Below, one piece after another: positions 52,280 through 60,272 of a stretch of DNA of 64,000 bases. The notes under the pieces were generated by a model, which saw only the letters and a program-made list of their open reading frames with translations, ran no database searches and was not told where the DNA came from. Each line of letters begins with the position of its first letter. Within the stretch, counting starts at the first letter, position 1. The position numbers were made by a program, and so were the translations under genes. The DNA comes from JACVRW01 sp963728495 (GTDB lineage Bacteria > Actinomycetota > Thermoleophilia > Solirubrobacterales > Thermoleophilaceae). The stretch spans positions 186,001-250,000 of the forward strand of contig CAVSKI010000007.1 of assembly GCA_963728495.1 (NCBI GenBank). Direction: 5' to 3'.

Positions 52280-53620
52280 TCAGCTCCGTACACCGAGACG
52301 CCGGCGCAGGTTGTCGACCGCGTTGCGAACAGCCTCGTCGTCGCGCATTGTCGCGCTGACTCGGTTGACGGCGTGCAGGACGGTGGTGTGGTTTCGCCCT
52401 CCGATGCCGCGACCGATCTCGGGAAGGCTGTGGTCGGTGAGCTCTCGGGCGAGGAACATCGCCACCTGCCGGGCGGTGGCCACCGCCGGCCGGCGATCGC
52501 GGGCCATCAGTGCTTCCCGTTGGACCCCGAACTCGACGGCTGAGGCATCGACGATCTCTGAGATACCGCACGCGGCGGAGCTGTCCTCTCCGAGCTTGCG
52601 CAGGACATGGCGGACCAGGCCCGGCGTGGCCGGCTCGCCCTTCAGCGACGCGTAGGCCACCACGCGAATCAGGGCGCCCTCGAGGGCACGAACGCTGCTG
52701 TCCACGCGGTCGGCGATCTCGGCCAGCACGTCGTCGGAGACCTCGACGCCGTCGAGGTGGGCGCGCTTGGCGAGAATCGCGCGGCGTGCCTCCGGGGCGG
52801 GCTGCTCGAGCTCGACGACGAGTCCGGAGCGAAAGCGCTCGGCCAGTCGCGCCTCCAGGTCGGAGAGCTCGTCGGGCGAGCGATCGGAGGTCATCACCAG
52901 CTGGCGGCCCGCGTCGAGCAGCGCATTGAAGGTGTGAAAGAACTCCTCGCCCGTCTTGGCGCGCCCCGTGAGGAACTGGACGTCGTCGATCAGCACCACG
53001 TCGGCGCTGCGAAAGCCGTCCTTGAAGACACCCGTCCGCCGCTCGCGCACCGCGTCCACGAACTCGGTCGTGAACTCCTCGACGGTTGCGTAGCGCACGC
53101 GCAGCCCCGACCCGAAACGACCGACATAGTTGCCGATGGCGTGCAGGAGGTGCGTCTTCCCGAGTCCCGGCGGCCCGTGAAGGAAGAGCGGGTTGTAGGC
53201 CTGGGCCGGGAGCTCGGCCACGGCCAGGGCGGCCGCGTGAGCGAAGTGGTTTCCCCTGCCGATCACGAACTGATCGAAGGTGTACTTGGGGTTGAGCCGG
53301 CTCTCGGCAGACTCGCGCCCGGCGGGCGCGGCCTCGGCGTCGATGACCCCGGCTTCAGCCTCGGCGGTCCATCCCGCGCCCACGATCTCGACCACCGCGC
53401 GCTGGTCGAAACGGGCAACGGCAGCGCGCCGCAGTAGCGGCAGGTAGCGCTCGGCCACCGATGTCCGAATGTGCTCGGGTGCCCGGATGTAGAGGGTGCT
53501 GCCGCGAACTGCGGCCAGGTCGAGCGGCTCGATCCAGATGTGGTACTTGAACTCTGGAACCACGCGCCGGAGCTCGGCGCGGATGTCGTTCCAGATTTCG
53601 TCGGGAGGTGGTGCTGGCAA
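52280..53620 (-). CDS. dnaA: Chromosomal replication initiator DnaA
   Basis: 446 aa from TTG 53620. Domain I is about 5-85 (IWNDIRAELRRVVPEFKYHIW), domain II is short, then AAA+ domain III with GPPGLGKTH and VVLIDDVQFL, and domain IV helix-turn-helix GGRNHTTVLHA. The usual GGRDHTTVLHA Asp (E. coli Asp433, a DNA-base contact) is Asn. TTG places domain I seven residues from the start. A longer ATG start at 53758 would add 46 low-complexity Pro/Arg-rich residues and is less likely, but neither start has a strong ribosome-binding site. Confidence 0.93.
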   Translation of the reverse strand: MPAPPPDEIWNDIRAELRRVVPEFKYHIWIEPLDLAAVRGSTLYIRAPEHIRTSVAERYLPLLRRAAVARFDQRAVVEIVGAGWTAEAEAGVIDAEAAPAGRESAESRLNPKYTFDQFVIGRGNHFAHAAALAVAELPAQAYNPLFLHGPPGLGKTHLLHAIGNYVGRFGSGLRVRYATVEEFTTEFVDAVRERRTGVFKDGFRSADVVLIDDVQFLTGRAKTGEEFFHTFNALLDAGRQLVMTSDRSPDELSDLEARLAERFRSGLVVELEQPAPEARRAILAKRAHLDGVEVSDDVLAEIADRVDSSVRALEGALIRVVAYASLKGEPATPGLVRHVLRKLGEDSSAACGISEIVDASAVEFGVQREALMARDRRPAVATARQVAMFLARELTDHSLPEIGRGIGGRNHTTVLHAVNRVSATMRDDEAVRNAVDNLRRRLGVRS

Positions 53621-53865
53621 GGGCGGTCGAGGCCCTCGTGGAGGGCCCTGCGGAATACGGGCGATAGGGGGAGAGGGACTGGACGACTTACCCTCGGCCC
53701 GCCGAGGATACAGCCGGGTTCGGGGCGCCGCGCCGGACCCCGGCAGGGTTCCCCGCATCGAGCGGAAAAAGCTGCCAGACGCTTCCCCGGCGCGCGATGC
53801 GCCGGCGGGGGGATGTTCGTCGTGTACCCTCAGCCACCGCAGCCGATCGCAGCAAAGCAGCCTCC
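53621..53865. promoter_or_regulatory. Divergent dnaA/rpmH promoter region
   Basis: 245 bp (or 107 bp if dnaA starts at 53758). An inverted GCGCGCGATGCGCCGGCG stretch (about 53790-53808) can fold. No DnaA box consensus was found here, so the origin is better placed on the dnaN side. rpmH has no clear Shine-Dalgarno sequence beyond GCCTCC immediately before its ATG. Confidence 0.3.
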
Positions 53866-54000
53866 ATGAAGCGCACCTACCAGCCCAAGAAACGCAAGCG
53901 CGCCCGTACCCATGGGTTCCGCGCCCGCATGCAAACGCGTGCCGGTCGCGAGGTGCTGAAGCGCCGCCGGCACAAGGGTCGCAAGCGGCTCACCCCGTAG
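53866..54000 (+). CDS. rpmH: 50S ribosomal protein L34
   Basis: 44 aa, very basic, MKRTYQPKKRKRARTHGF and the HKGRKRL end are diagnostic. It is the first gene of the rpmH-rnpA-yidD-yidC-khpB-rsmG-parAB run, 5 bp ahead of rnpA. Confidence 0.97.
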   Translation: MKRTYQPKKRKRARTHGFRARMQTRAGREVLKRRRHKGRKRLTP

Positions 54001-54005
54001 GTTCG

Positions 54006-54392
54006 ATGGCCGAGCGCCCGCGCCGCAAGCGCCGCCGGCTGTCGCGCAGCGGCGAGTTCGAGCGCGTCTACCGAGAGGGCCGCTCCCACGCGAGCAGGCA
54101 CCTGGTGGTGTACGCCTTCCCACGCACCGACGAAGACCGCGATCCGCGGCTGGGCATCTCGGTCGGGCGCAAGCTCGGGGGAGCGGTCGAGCGAAACCGC
54201 ATCAAGCGGTTGCTGCGCGAGGCATTTTGGGCCGGCGCGGACGACCTCCAGCCGGGACACGATTTCGTGATCGTCGCGCGCCCCGCGGCGAGCGAGCTGG
54301 CCGAGCAGGGCGGCGAGCAGGCCATCGAGGAGGCGCTGCGCGGGGTGCTCACCGACGCGGGGCTCTCGCGCGCGCGAGAGGCAGACTCGTGA
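54006..54392 (+). CDS. rnpA: Ribonuclease P protein component
   Basis: 128 aa RNA-binding cofactor of RNase P, maturing tRNA 5' ends. The family motif is LGGAVERNRIKRLLREAF (about 59-76), preceded by RLSRSGEFERVYREG. The ATG start follows the rpmH stop by 5 bp, and the end overlaps yidD as GTGA. Confidence 0.94.
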   Translation: MAERPRRKRRRLSRSGEFERVYREGRSHASRHLVVYAFPRTDEDRDPRLGISVGRKLGGAVERNRIKRLLREAFWAGADDLQPGHDFVIVARPAASELAEQGGEQAIEEALRGVLTDAGLSRAREADS

Positions 54393-54646
54393 ACGCGCTC
54401 CGCGGAGTGCTGACCGCGCCGATCAGGCTCTACCAGCGAGCCATCTCACCCGCTCTGCCGGCCCGCTGCAAGTACCATCCGTCGTGCTCGGCGTACGCCA
54501 TTGCGGCGGTGCGTCGCTACGGTGTGATGCGCGGGGTTGTGCTCGCCGTTTGGCGCCTGTTGCGCTGCAACCCGTGGAGTCACGGCGGCGTCGACTTCGT
54601 GGAGGACCAGAAGCTGTTTCGCTCCCGCCCGGAGCCTCGGGCCTAA
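54389..54646 (+). CDS. yidD: Membrane protein insertion efficiency factor YidD
   Basis: 85 aa amphipathic helper of YidC. CKYHPSCSAYAIAAVRRYG with two cysteines and CNPWSHGGVD are the family signature. The GTG start overlaps the rnpA TGA; yidC follows after 3 bp. Confidence 0.93.
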   Translation: MNALRGVLTAPIRLYQRAISPALPARCKYHPSCSAYAIAAVRRYGVMRGVVLAVWRLLRCNPWSHGGVDFVEDQKLFRSRPEPRA

Positions 54647-54649
54647 CTC

Positions 54650-55576
54650 ATGTTCATCGCCTTCAACCCGATTCAGCCGATCACGGATGCCTGCCAGTGG
54701 ACGATCGAGTTCTGGCACGGCCTGATCGGCAACTTCCCGAACTCGTGGGGCTGGTCGATCATCCTGCTCACCTTCACGGTCCGGATCCTCATCCTGCCGC
54801 TCACCTTCAAGGGCGTGAAGTCGATGCAGCGGCTGCAGACCTTCCAGCCCGAGATCAAGAAGATCCAGGAGCGCTACAAGGACGACAAGCAGCGGATGAA
54901 CCAGGAGGTCATGGCCTTCTACCAGCGCGAGAAGGTCAATCCGCTGGGCTCGTGTCTGCCGCTGATCCTGCAGATCCCGTTCTTCCTCGCGCTCTTCCAG
55001 CTGCTGCGCTCGCCCGATTTCAAGGCGGACATCGCCGACAATCCGGGCTTCTACGCCATCGACGACCTCGCGGACAAGGTCACCGACCCCGTGCTGCTCG
55101 GGGTATTGATCGTTCTCTACGTGGGCACGCAGCTCGCGGCCAGCCTGGTCACGGCCATCAGCGCCGACCCCATGCAGCGCCGCATCATGCTTGCGCTGCC
55201 GTTCGTGTTCGTCATCTTCATCGTCAACTTCGAGGCCGGCCTCATCGTCTACTGGATCACGACGAACGTCTGGACGATCGGCCAGCAGCTCCTGGTCAAG
55301 AAGCTCTACCCCAAGCCCGTGCCCGCGGCGGCCACCGCCGACGCCGGTTCCGCCCCGGCGCGAGGCAAGCCCCCGGCCGCCAAGCCCGCCGGCGCGGCCG
55401 CTCTCACCGATGGCGAGCCGAAGGCCGACGGCAAGCCCAAGGAGAAGGCGCCCAGCGCCAAGAAGCAGCGCAAGGGCAAGCAGAAGGCGGCCGCCACCAC
55501 AGCCGGCAACGGCGGCTCGAGCAAGCCGCCACCGTCGCCGCGGAAGAAGAAGAAGCGCTCCGGACGACGGCGATGA
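54650..55576 (+). CDS. yidC: Membrane protein insertase YidC/Oxa1
   Basis: 308 aa, five-helix core. The conserved groove Arg lies in LTFTVRILILPLT (about 45). A cytoplasmic helical hairpin rich in Lys/Gln (about 60-95) precedes the LGSCLPLILQIPFFLALFQLL helix. The Lys/Ala/Pro-rich basic tail (about 225-308) is typical of Gram-positive forms and may bind ribosomes. No lipoprotein signal cysteine is evident. The stop overlaps khpB as ATGA. Confidence 0.94.
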   Translation: MFIAFNPIQPITDACQWTIEFWHGLIGNFPNSWGWSIILLTFTVRILILPLTFKGVKSMQRLQTFQPEIKKIQERYKDDKQRMNQEVMAFYQREKVNPLGSCLPLILQIPFFLALFQLLRSPDFKADIADNPGFYAIDDLADKVTDPVLLGVLIVLYVGTQLAASLVTAISADPMQRRIMLALPFVFVIFIVNFEAGLIVYWITTNVWTIGQQLLVKKLYPKPVPAAATADAGSAPARGKPPAAKPAGAAALTDGEPKADGKPKEKAPSAKKQRKGKQKAAATTAGNGGSSKPPPSPRKKKKRSGRRR

Positions 55577-56259
55577 GCGACGAGGTCCGCGACGCCGACC
55601 TGTCCGCGGAGGGTACGGGCGACAGCCTGGGAGAGGCGAAGTGGGCGGCGATGAAGGAGCTCGAGCCTCGGTTCCCCGGCATCACGGCGGAGTGCGTGGA
55701 GTTCGAGGTGGTGGACGAGACGGGTGGCGCCGGCGCCAGGGTCCGCGCGGAGGTTGACGAGGAGGCCTGGCGCGAGGCGGCCGAGGTCATTCCGGAGGAG
55801 CCCGCCGAAAGGGTGCGGGCGCTGGTGGGCCGCATCGTTCATTCGGTGGGGCTTCGAGCCACCGTCGACATCGACGAGACCCCGGACGAGATCCGCGCGA
55901 CTGTGAACGGGGAGGATCTGGGCCTGCTCATCGGCAAGCACGGCGCCACCATCGACGCCGTCCAGCATCTCGCCTTCCGGGCCGCGTTCCGTGGGCAGGA
56001 GACGCGCAAGCAGGTGACTGTCGACGCGGCTGGGTACCGCGAGCGCCGTGAGGCGGCGCTGCACCGCATGGCCGACCGGGCCGCGGCCGAGGCGATGCGC
56101 TACGAGCGTGCGGTGGAGCTCGAGCCGATGCGCGCCCCCGAGCGCAAGATCGTTCACACCTACCTGAGTGAGCGCGGCGACGTGGAGACCCATTCGGAGG
56201 GCGACGAGCCCGACCGGCGGCTCGTCGTGAGCCCGGCCCAGGCGTTTCGCGAGAGCTGA
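55573..56259 (+). CDS. khpB: RNA-binding protein KhpB/Jag (KH + R3H)
   Basis: 228 aa. A short Jag-N region (ELEPRFPGIT), a KH domain with GLLIGKHGATIDAVQHL (about 116-132) and a C-terminal R3H domain around RKQVTVDAAGYRERRE and MRAPERKIVHTYLSE. KhpB is an RNA chaperone affecting wall growth and division, and is a known Ser/Thr kinase target in Gram-positives. That fits the kinase operon in this window, by inference. Confidence 0.9.
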   Translation: MSDEVRDADLSAEGTGDSLGEAKWAAMKELEPRFPGITAECVEFEVVDETGGAGARVRAEVDEEAWREAAEVIPEEPAERVRALVGRIVHSVGLRATVDIDETPDEIRATVNGEDLGLLIGKHGATIDAVQHLAFRAAFRGQETRKQVTVDAAGYRERREAALHRMADRAAAEAMRYERAVELEPMRAPERKIVHTYLSERGDVETHSEGDEPDRRLVVSPAQAFRES

Positions 56260-56260
56260 G

Positions 56261-56276
56261 CGTTTCACGGGAAACC
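56261..56276. promoter_or_regulatory. parS: parS-like site 2 (khpB-rsmG gap)
   Basis: CGTTTCACGGGAAACC shares 13 of 14 core bases with parS and the same T-to-G change at position 10 as the dnaN site. It lies between the khpB stop and the rsmG start, about 0.8 kb before parA. Confidence 0.72.
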
Positions 56277-56291
56277 AACCCGGCGGACCGG

Positions 56292-57005
56292 GTGGATCCG
56301 CGCTACGAGCTCCTGCTGGAGGCGCTGGCCGCCGAGCCGGATCCCCACACGGCGGTGAGCGAGCCCGCCCAGGCGCGAGACATCCACATCGCGGACAGCC
56401 TGAGTGGCCTGGAGGTGCCCGATCTCGCACGCGCGAGGCGCATCGCCGACCTGGGCGCCGGCGCGGGCTTCCCGGGGCTGCCGTTGGCGATCGCCCTGCC
56501 GACAACGAAGGTCGATCTCATCGAGTCCGCCGGTCGCAAGACGGCGGTGATCGATCGGCTGATTCAGGCGGCGAAGGTGGACAATGCGCGCAGCGTGAAG
56601 GCGCGGGCCGAGGAGTGGGGGGCGGTGGTGCCGGCGTTGGGCGGTGGGCGTGAGGACTATCACGCTGTTACGGCGCGGGCGGTGGCTTCGCTGCCCGTCT
56701 TGGTGGAGTACGCGGCGCCGCTGCTGCGCCCCTCCGGCGTGTTCGTGGCCTGGAAGGGGTCGGTCGACGAGGCGGAAACGCGGCTGGGGAGGGGAGCGGC
56801 GGCCGAGCTGGGGATGGCGCTCGAGGAGGTGCGGCGGGTCGAGCCGTTCGAGGGCGCTCGCGATCGCCACCTGTGGGTGTTCCGGAAGGTCGCGCCCACT
56901 CCCGACGGCTATCCGCGCCGGCCGGGTATGGCCTCGAAGCGCCCTTTGGGTGCGTCGAGGGCGGAAGGACTTCTCGGTTCGGGGGCGAACCAGACGAGGG
57001 GTTGA
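56292..57005 (+). CDS. rsmG: 16S rRNA (guanine-N7) methyltransferase RsmG
   Basis: 237 aa SAM-dependent enzyme for m7G527 of 16S rRNA. The conserved HIADSLSGLEV stretch, the SAM loop IADLGAGAGFPGLPLAIA (about 51-68) and TARAVASLPVLVEYAAPLL identify it. The start is GTG. The C-terminal 35 residues look unstructured and poorly conserved. Confidence 0.92.
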   Translation: MDPRYELLLEALAAEPDPHTAVSEPAQARDIHIADSLSGLEVPDLARARRIADLGAGAGFPGLPLAIALPTTKVDLIESAGRKTAVIDRLIQAAKVDNARSVKARAEEWGAVVPALGGGREDYHAVTARAVASLPVLVEYAAPLLRPSGVFVAWKGSVDEAETRLGRGAAAELGMALEEVRRVEPFEGARDRHLWVFRKVAPTPDGYPRRPGMASKRPLGASRAEGLLGSGANQTRG

Positions 57006-57035
57006 CCACCGCCGGATTCCGACCGGCCCGAACCG

Positions 57036-57041
57036 TAGCTT
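57036..57041 (+). promoter_or_regulatory. Candidate -10 box (TAGCTT) for parA
   Basis: TAGCTT (TANNNT) ends 8 bp before the parA ATG, leaving room for almost no leader. The parA ATG lacks a clear ribosome-binding site. Confidence 0.33.
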
Positions 57042-57049
57042 GAGCCTCG

Positions 57050-57808
57050 ATGGGCACCGTCCTTGCAGTCGCCAACCAGAAGGGTGGGGTGGGCAAGACC
57101 ACCACCACCGTCAACCTCGGCGCGTCGATCGCCGACGCCGGCTATCCGACCCTTCTCGTGGATCTCGACCCGCAGTGCAACGCAACGGTTGCACTTGGGT
57201 TGCCGAAGGATGCCGAGCCCAACGTCTACGGCTGCCTCGCGGGCGACATGACGCTCTCAGACGTGGCACGACCGACCGGCGTCGAGCAGCTCCACATCGT
57301 GCCCTCCACCCCCGAGCTGGCCGGCGCCAACGTCGAGCTGCCGCGGATCGCCGGCTCGGAGAGCATCCTGCGCGGCCGGCTGGGCTCGGTGCGGGAGCGC
57401 TACCTGTTCACCCTGCTCGACTGCCCGCCCTCGCTCGGTCCCCTGACCGTCAACGCCCTCGTGGCCGCCGACCAGGTGATCGTGCCCGTGCAGACCGAGT
57501 ACTTCGCCCTCGAGGGCCTCGCTCAGCTGCTCGACACGCTCTCCCTGATTCAGCGCGAGCTCAACCCGCGCCTGACCGTAGCGGGCATGATCCTCACGAT
57601 GCACGATGGGCGCACCCGTCTGGCGCGCGACGTCGAGCGTGAGGTGCGCGAGCACTTTCCCGAGCTGGTCTTCGAGACGGTCGTGCCGCGCAACGTGCGC
57701 TTGAGCGAAGCACCCAGCTACGGGCTGCCGATCCTCCAGCACGCGCCGCAGAGCGCGGGCAACGCCGCGTACCTGAAGCTGGCCAAGGAGGTGGCCGCGC
57801 GTGGTTGA
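57050..57808 (+). CDS. parA: Chromosome partition ATPase ParA
   Basis: 252 aa Walker-type ATPase that moves ParB-parS complexes. Deviant Walker A ANQKGGVGKTTTTVNLG (about 8-24), LLVDLDPQCNAT and LLDCPPSLG. The GTG of parB lies inside its end (8-bp overlap). Confidence 0.95.
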   Translation: MGTVLAVANQKGGVGKTTTTVNLGASIADAGYPTLLVDLDPQCNATVALGLPKDAEPNVYGCLAGDMTLSDVARPTGVEQLHIVPSTPELAGANVELPRIAGSESILRGRLGSVRERYLFTLLDCPPSLGPLTVNALVAADQVIVPVQTEYFALEGLAQLLDTLSLIQRELNPRLTVAGMILTMHDGRTRLARDVEREVREHFPELVFETVVPRNVRLSEAPSYGLPILQHAPQSAGNAAYLKLAKEVAARG

Positions 57809-58682
57809 CGACCGCCGCGGCATGGGACGCGGACTGGCCGCCATCCTCCCGCGCGGACCCAAGGATCAGGAGGGCCTGCGCGAGATCCCCGTCGAGCTGA
57901 TCGACCCCAATCCGCGCCAGCCGCGCCGGTCCTTCGACGAGGCTCGGCTCGAGGAGCTGGCGGAGTCGATCCGCGTGAGGGGGGTTCTGCAGCCGATCGT
58001 GGCCACCCCGCTGGCCGGCGGGCGCTACGAGCTGGTCGCCGGCGAACGCCGGCTGCGCGCGGCCCGCATCGCCGGGCTCGAGACCATTCCGGCGATGGTG
58101 CGTGACACCGCCGACTGGGATCGCCTCGACCTGGCCCTCGCGGAGAACATGGCCCGCCAGGACCTCAACGCGGTCGAGCAGGCGCGCGCCTGCGCGCTGC
58201 TGGTCGATGACCTCGGGATCACCAAGGAGGAGGTCGGGCGGCGCGTGGGCCGCAGCCGGGTGGCCATATCCAACCTCGTGCGCCTGCTGGCTCTCCCGGA
58301 GGAGACGCTCGAGCTGATCGAACACGGGCAGCTGAGCGAGGGCCACGGGCGGGCCATCCTTCTGTGCAAGGACCACGGTGTCCGGCGCTCGCTCGGCTAC
58401 GACGCTCGAGACGGCGCTTGGTCGGTGCGCGAGACCGAGCGCCGGGCGCGCGACGCGGAGGGCCAGGCCGAGCCGGCACGCCGGCGGCCCCGGGTGGTGC
58501 ATCCCGATCTCGCCGAGGCGCTGGCCGCGGCCGAGGACGCTCTCTCGGCGGCGCTCGGGCGCGAGGTGAGGGCACGCCCCAGGGGCGAGCGCTGCGTGGT
58601 CGAGCTGGAGTTCTCCAGCCCCGCGGAGGCCATCGACACGGCCCGCTCGATCCTCGCTCGACACGCCCGGCGAGCGGCCTGA
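57801..58682 (+). CDS. parB: Chromosome partition protein ParB
   Basis: 293 aa CTP-dependent parS-binding clamp. MGRGLAAILP start region (ParA-stimulating), NPRQPRRSFDEARLEEL, the CTPase GERRLRAARIAG, ENMARQDLNAVEQA, a KorB-type HTH (about 140-165) and a C-terminal dimer domain. The GTG start is within parA. Its presumed sites are the two parS-like sequences described here. Confidence 0.95.
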   Translation: MVDDRRGMGRGLAAILPRGPKDQEGLREIPVELIDPNPRQPRRSFDEARLEELAESIRVRGVLQPIVATPLAGGRYELVAGERRLRAARIAGLETIPAMVRDTADWDRLDLALAENMARQDLNAVEQARACALLVDDLGITKEEVGRRVGRSRVAISNLVRLLALPEETLELIEHGQLSEGHGRAILLCKDHGVRRSLGYDARDGAWSVRETERRARDAEGQAEPARRRPRVVHPDLAEALAAAEDALSAALGREVRARPRGERCVVELEFSSPAEAIDTARSILARHARRAA

Positions 58683-58689
58683 CCAGCGC

Positions 58690-58695
58690 TACAAT
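58690..58695 (+). promoter_or_regulatory. Candidate tRNA-Ile promoter -10 box (TACAAT)
   Basis: TACAAT differs from TATAAT at one base and lies 34 bp before the mature tRNA 5' end, overlapping the end of the parB transcript region. No good -35 box at 16-18 bp was found. Confidence 0.4.
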
Positions 58696-58729
58696 CGCCC
58701 TCTGTGCGGTCGATAAGCTCGGGCGCGGA

Positions 58730-58803
58730 GGGCGATTAGCTCAGCCGGTTAGAGCGCGTCTCTGATAAGGACGAGGTCCCTGGTTCGAGTCCAGGATCGC
58801 CCA
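58730..58803 (+). tRNA. tRNA-Ile (anticodon GAT)
   Basis: 74-nt cloverleaf: acceptor GGGCGAT/ATCGCCC with discriminator A, D-arm GCTC/GAGC, anticodon arm CGTCT-CTGATAA-GGACG (anticodon GAT), T-arm CCTGG-TTCGAGT-CCAGG. The CCA end is not encoded. It stands alone, just downstream of parB and 4 bp before the BFN-domain gene. Confidence 0.97.
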
Positions 58804-58807
58804 TGAC

Positions 58808-59329
58808 ATGCAGGAAATGGTGATCTACGGGGTCAGCTTCGACATGGTCGGCAAACAGCCGATCGTGCTGCTGAAGACCCGCGACGGCAACAAGTTCCTC
58901 CCGATCTGGATCGGCCATCCGGAGGCGGCGGCAATCCTGATGAAGCTCCAGGGTGCCAATACGCCGCGACCGATGACTCACGACCTGATCAGCGAGATGC
59001 TGTCGGAGCTCGACGTCTCATGCAGTCGCGTGTCGGTGACCGAGTTGCGCGAGAACACCTTCTACGCCGAGGTGACCCTGCAGCTCAACGGCCGCGAGAT
59101 CCCGATCGACTCGCGCCCCTCGGACGCGCTCGCGCTCGCGGTGCGCACCGGGGCTCCCATCTTCGCCGCCGAGGACGTGATCTCCGAGTCCGCGATCGAG
59201 TTCGAGCACGAGGTCGAGGACACCGAAGAGGTCGTCGAGAAGTTCAAGGACTTCCTCGACAACGTCACGCCCGAGGACTTCGCCAGCGAGGAAGAAGAAG
59301 AGGAAGAGGAAGAGGAGGAGGAGCGCTAG
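58808..59329 (+). CDS. BFN-domain (DUF151) bifunctional nuclease family protein
   Basis: 173 aa. The DUF151 core begins MVIYGVSFDMVGKQPIVLLK and has LPIWIGHPEAAAI and DSRPSDALALAVRTGAPIF. The C-terminus is a run of glutamates. ATG at 58808 or 58817 (the latter gives MVIYGV) are both possible. The start lies only 4 bp after the tRNA, so the mRNA may be released by tRNA 3' processing. The role is uncertain; plant and bacterial relatives have nuclease activity. Confidence 0.84.
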   Translation: MQEMVIYGVSFDMVGKQPIVLLKTRDGNKFLPIWIGHPEAAAILMKLQGANTPRPMTHDLISEMLSELDVSCSRVSVTELRENTFYAEVTLQLNGREIPIDSRPSDALALAVRTGAPIFAAEDVISESAIEFEHEVEDTEEVVEKFKDFLDNVTPEDFASEEEEEEEEEEEER

Positions 59330-59333
59330 GCGC

Positions 59334-60272
59334 TCAGGCGGCGCTGGGCTCGAGCGCCAGCTCGAGGATGCGCTCGACCAGCGCGTCGAAGGACACGCCG
59401 GCCGCCTCGGCAGCCTGAGGCAGCAGGCTGGTCTCGGTGAAGCCCGGGATCGGGTTGGCCTCCAGCACGGTGAGCACTCCATTGGCGCCCAGCATGAGGT
59501 CGACGCGCGCAAACGCCCGGCAGCCGAGCAGGCGGTAGGTCGCGAGCGCCAGCTCCTGGGCCTGCTCGGTCAGCCCATTCGACAGGTCGGCCGGACACGT
59601 GAACGTGGTGCGGCCGATCTCATAGCGGGCCTGAAAGTCGTAGAACGAGTCGTCCCGAGGCACGGCCTCCACCACCGGCAGCGGCTCGCCGTCGAGGATC
59701 GAGACCGCCAGGTCGCGCCCGTCCACGTGGCGTTCCAGCAAGACCTTCGAGTCGTAGGAGAAGGCGGACACCAGCGCGGCGGGGAGGTCGGCGGGCGAGC
59801 GCGCGAACTTGATGCCGAGCGCCGAACCCTGACTACAGGGCTTGACCACGATCGGAAACTCGAGCCGCTCCTCGATCGCTCCCAGAGCCTCGGCCGCGCC
59901 CAGCTCACGGAAGGCGGTCTCGTTGAAGGCGAAGAAGTCGGGGGTCGGGATCTCGGCCTCGATCAGCAGGTGCTTGGCCAGTACCTTGTCCGTGGCGCGC
60001 ACGCAGGCCAGCACACCCGACCCGGTGAAGGGAATGCCCAGGATCTCCAGCAGCTCCTGGATCGTGCCGTCCTCGCCGTCGCGGCCGTGCATGGCGATGA
60101 AGGCCACGTCGGGCCGGGCCCCGCGCAGCCGCTGGATCAGGTCGAGCCCGACGTCGATGGCCACCGCTTCGTGCCCCAGCCGGCCCAGCGCGTCCTCCAC
60201 CCGCGCGCCCGAGCGCAGCGAGACCTGGCGCTCGAGCGAGCGACCGCCCTTCAGCACCGCCACGCGTGTCAA
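59334..60272 (-). CDS. ddl: D-alanine--D-alanine ligase-family protein (second copy)
   Basis: 312 aa ATP-grasp ligase. It has GGRSLERQVSLRSG with the catalytic Glu, AMHGRDGEDGTIQE, KPCSQGSALGIKF (where Ddl usually has SSVG) and EANPIPGFTETSLL (usually NTxPGMT). These changes make it more divergent than the copy at 29.5 kb, so it may use another D-amino acid or serve as a back-up. The start overlaps an aminotransferase stop as ATGA, which could supply a D- or L-amino acid. Confidence 0.83.
   Translation of the reverse strand: MTRVAVLKGGRSLERQVSLRSGARVEDALGRLGHEAVAIDVGLDLIQRLRGARPDVAFIAMHGRDGEDGTIQELLEILGIPFTGSGVLACVRATDKVLAKHLLIEAEIPTPDFFAFNETAFRELGAAEALGAIEERLEFPIVVKPCSQGSALGIKFARSPADLPAALVSAFSYDSKVLLERHVDGRDLAVSILDGEPLPVVEAVPRDDSFYDFQARYEIGRTTFTCPADLSNGLTEQAQELALATYRLLGCRAFARVDLMLGANGVLTVLEANPIPGFTETSLLPQAAEAAGVSFDALVERILELALEPSAA

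Noticed and set aside
53621..53758. Extension of DnaA to the ATG at 53758
   Set aside because: The added residues are low-complexity Pro/Arg sequence, there is no ribosome-binding site, and DnaA domain I normally begins within about ten residues of the start. It is kept only as an alternative.
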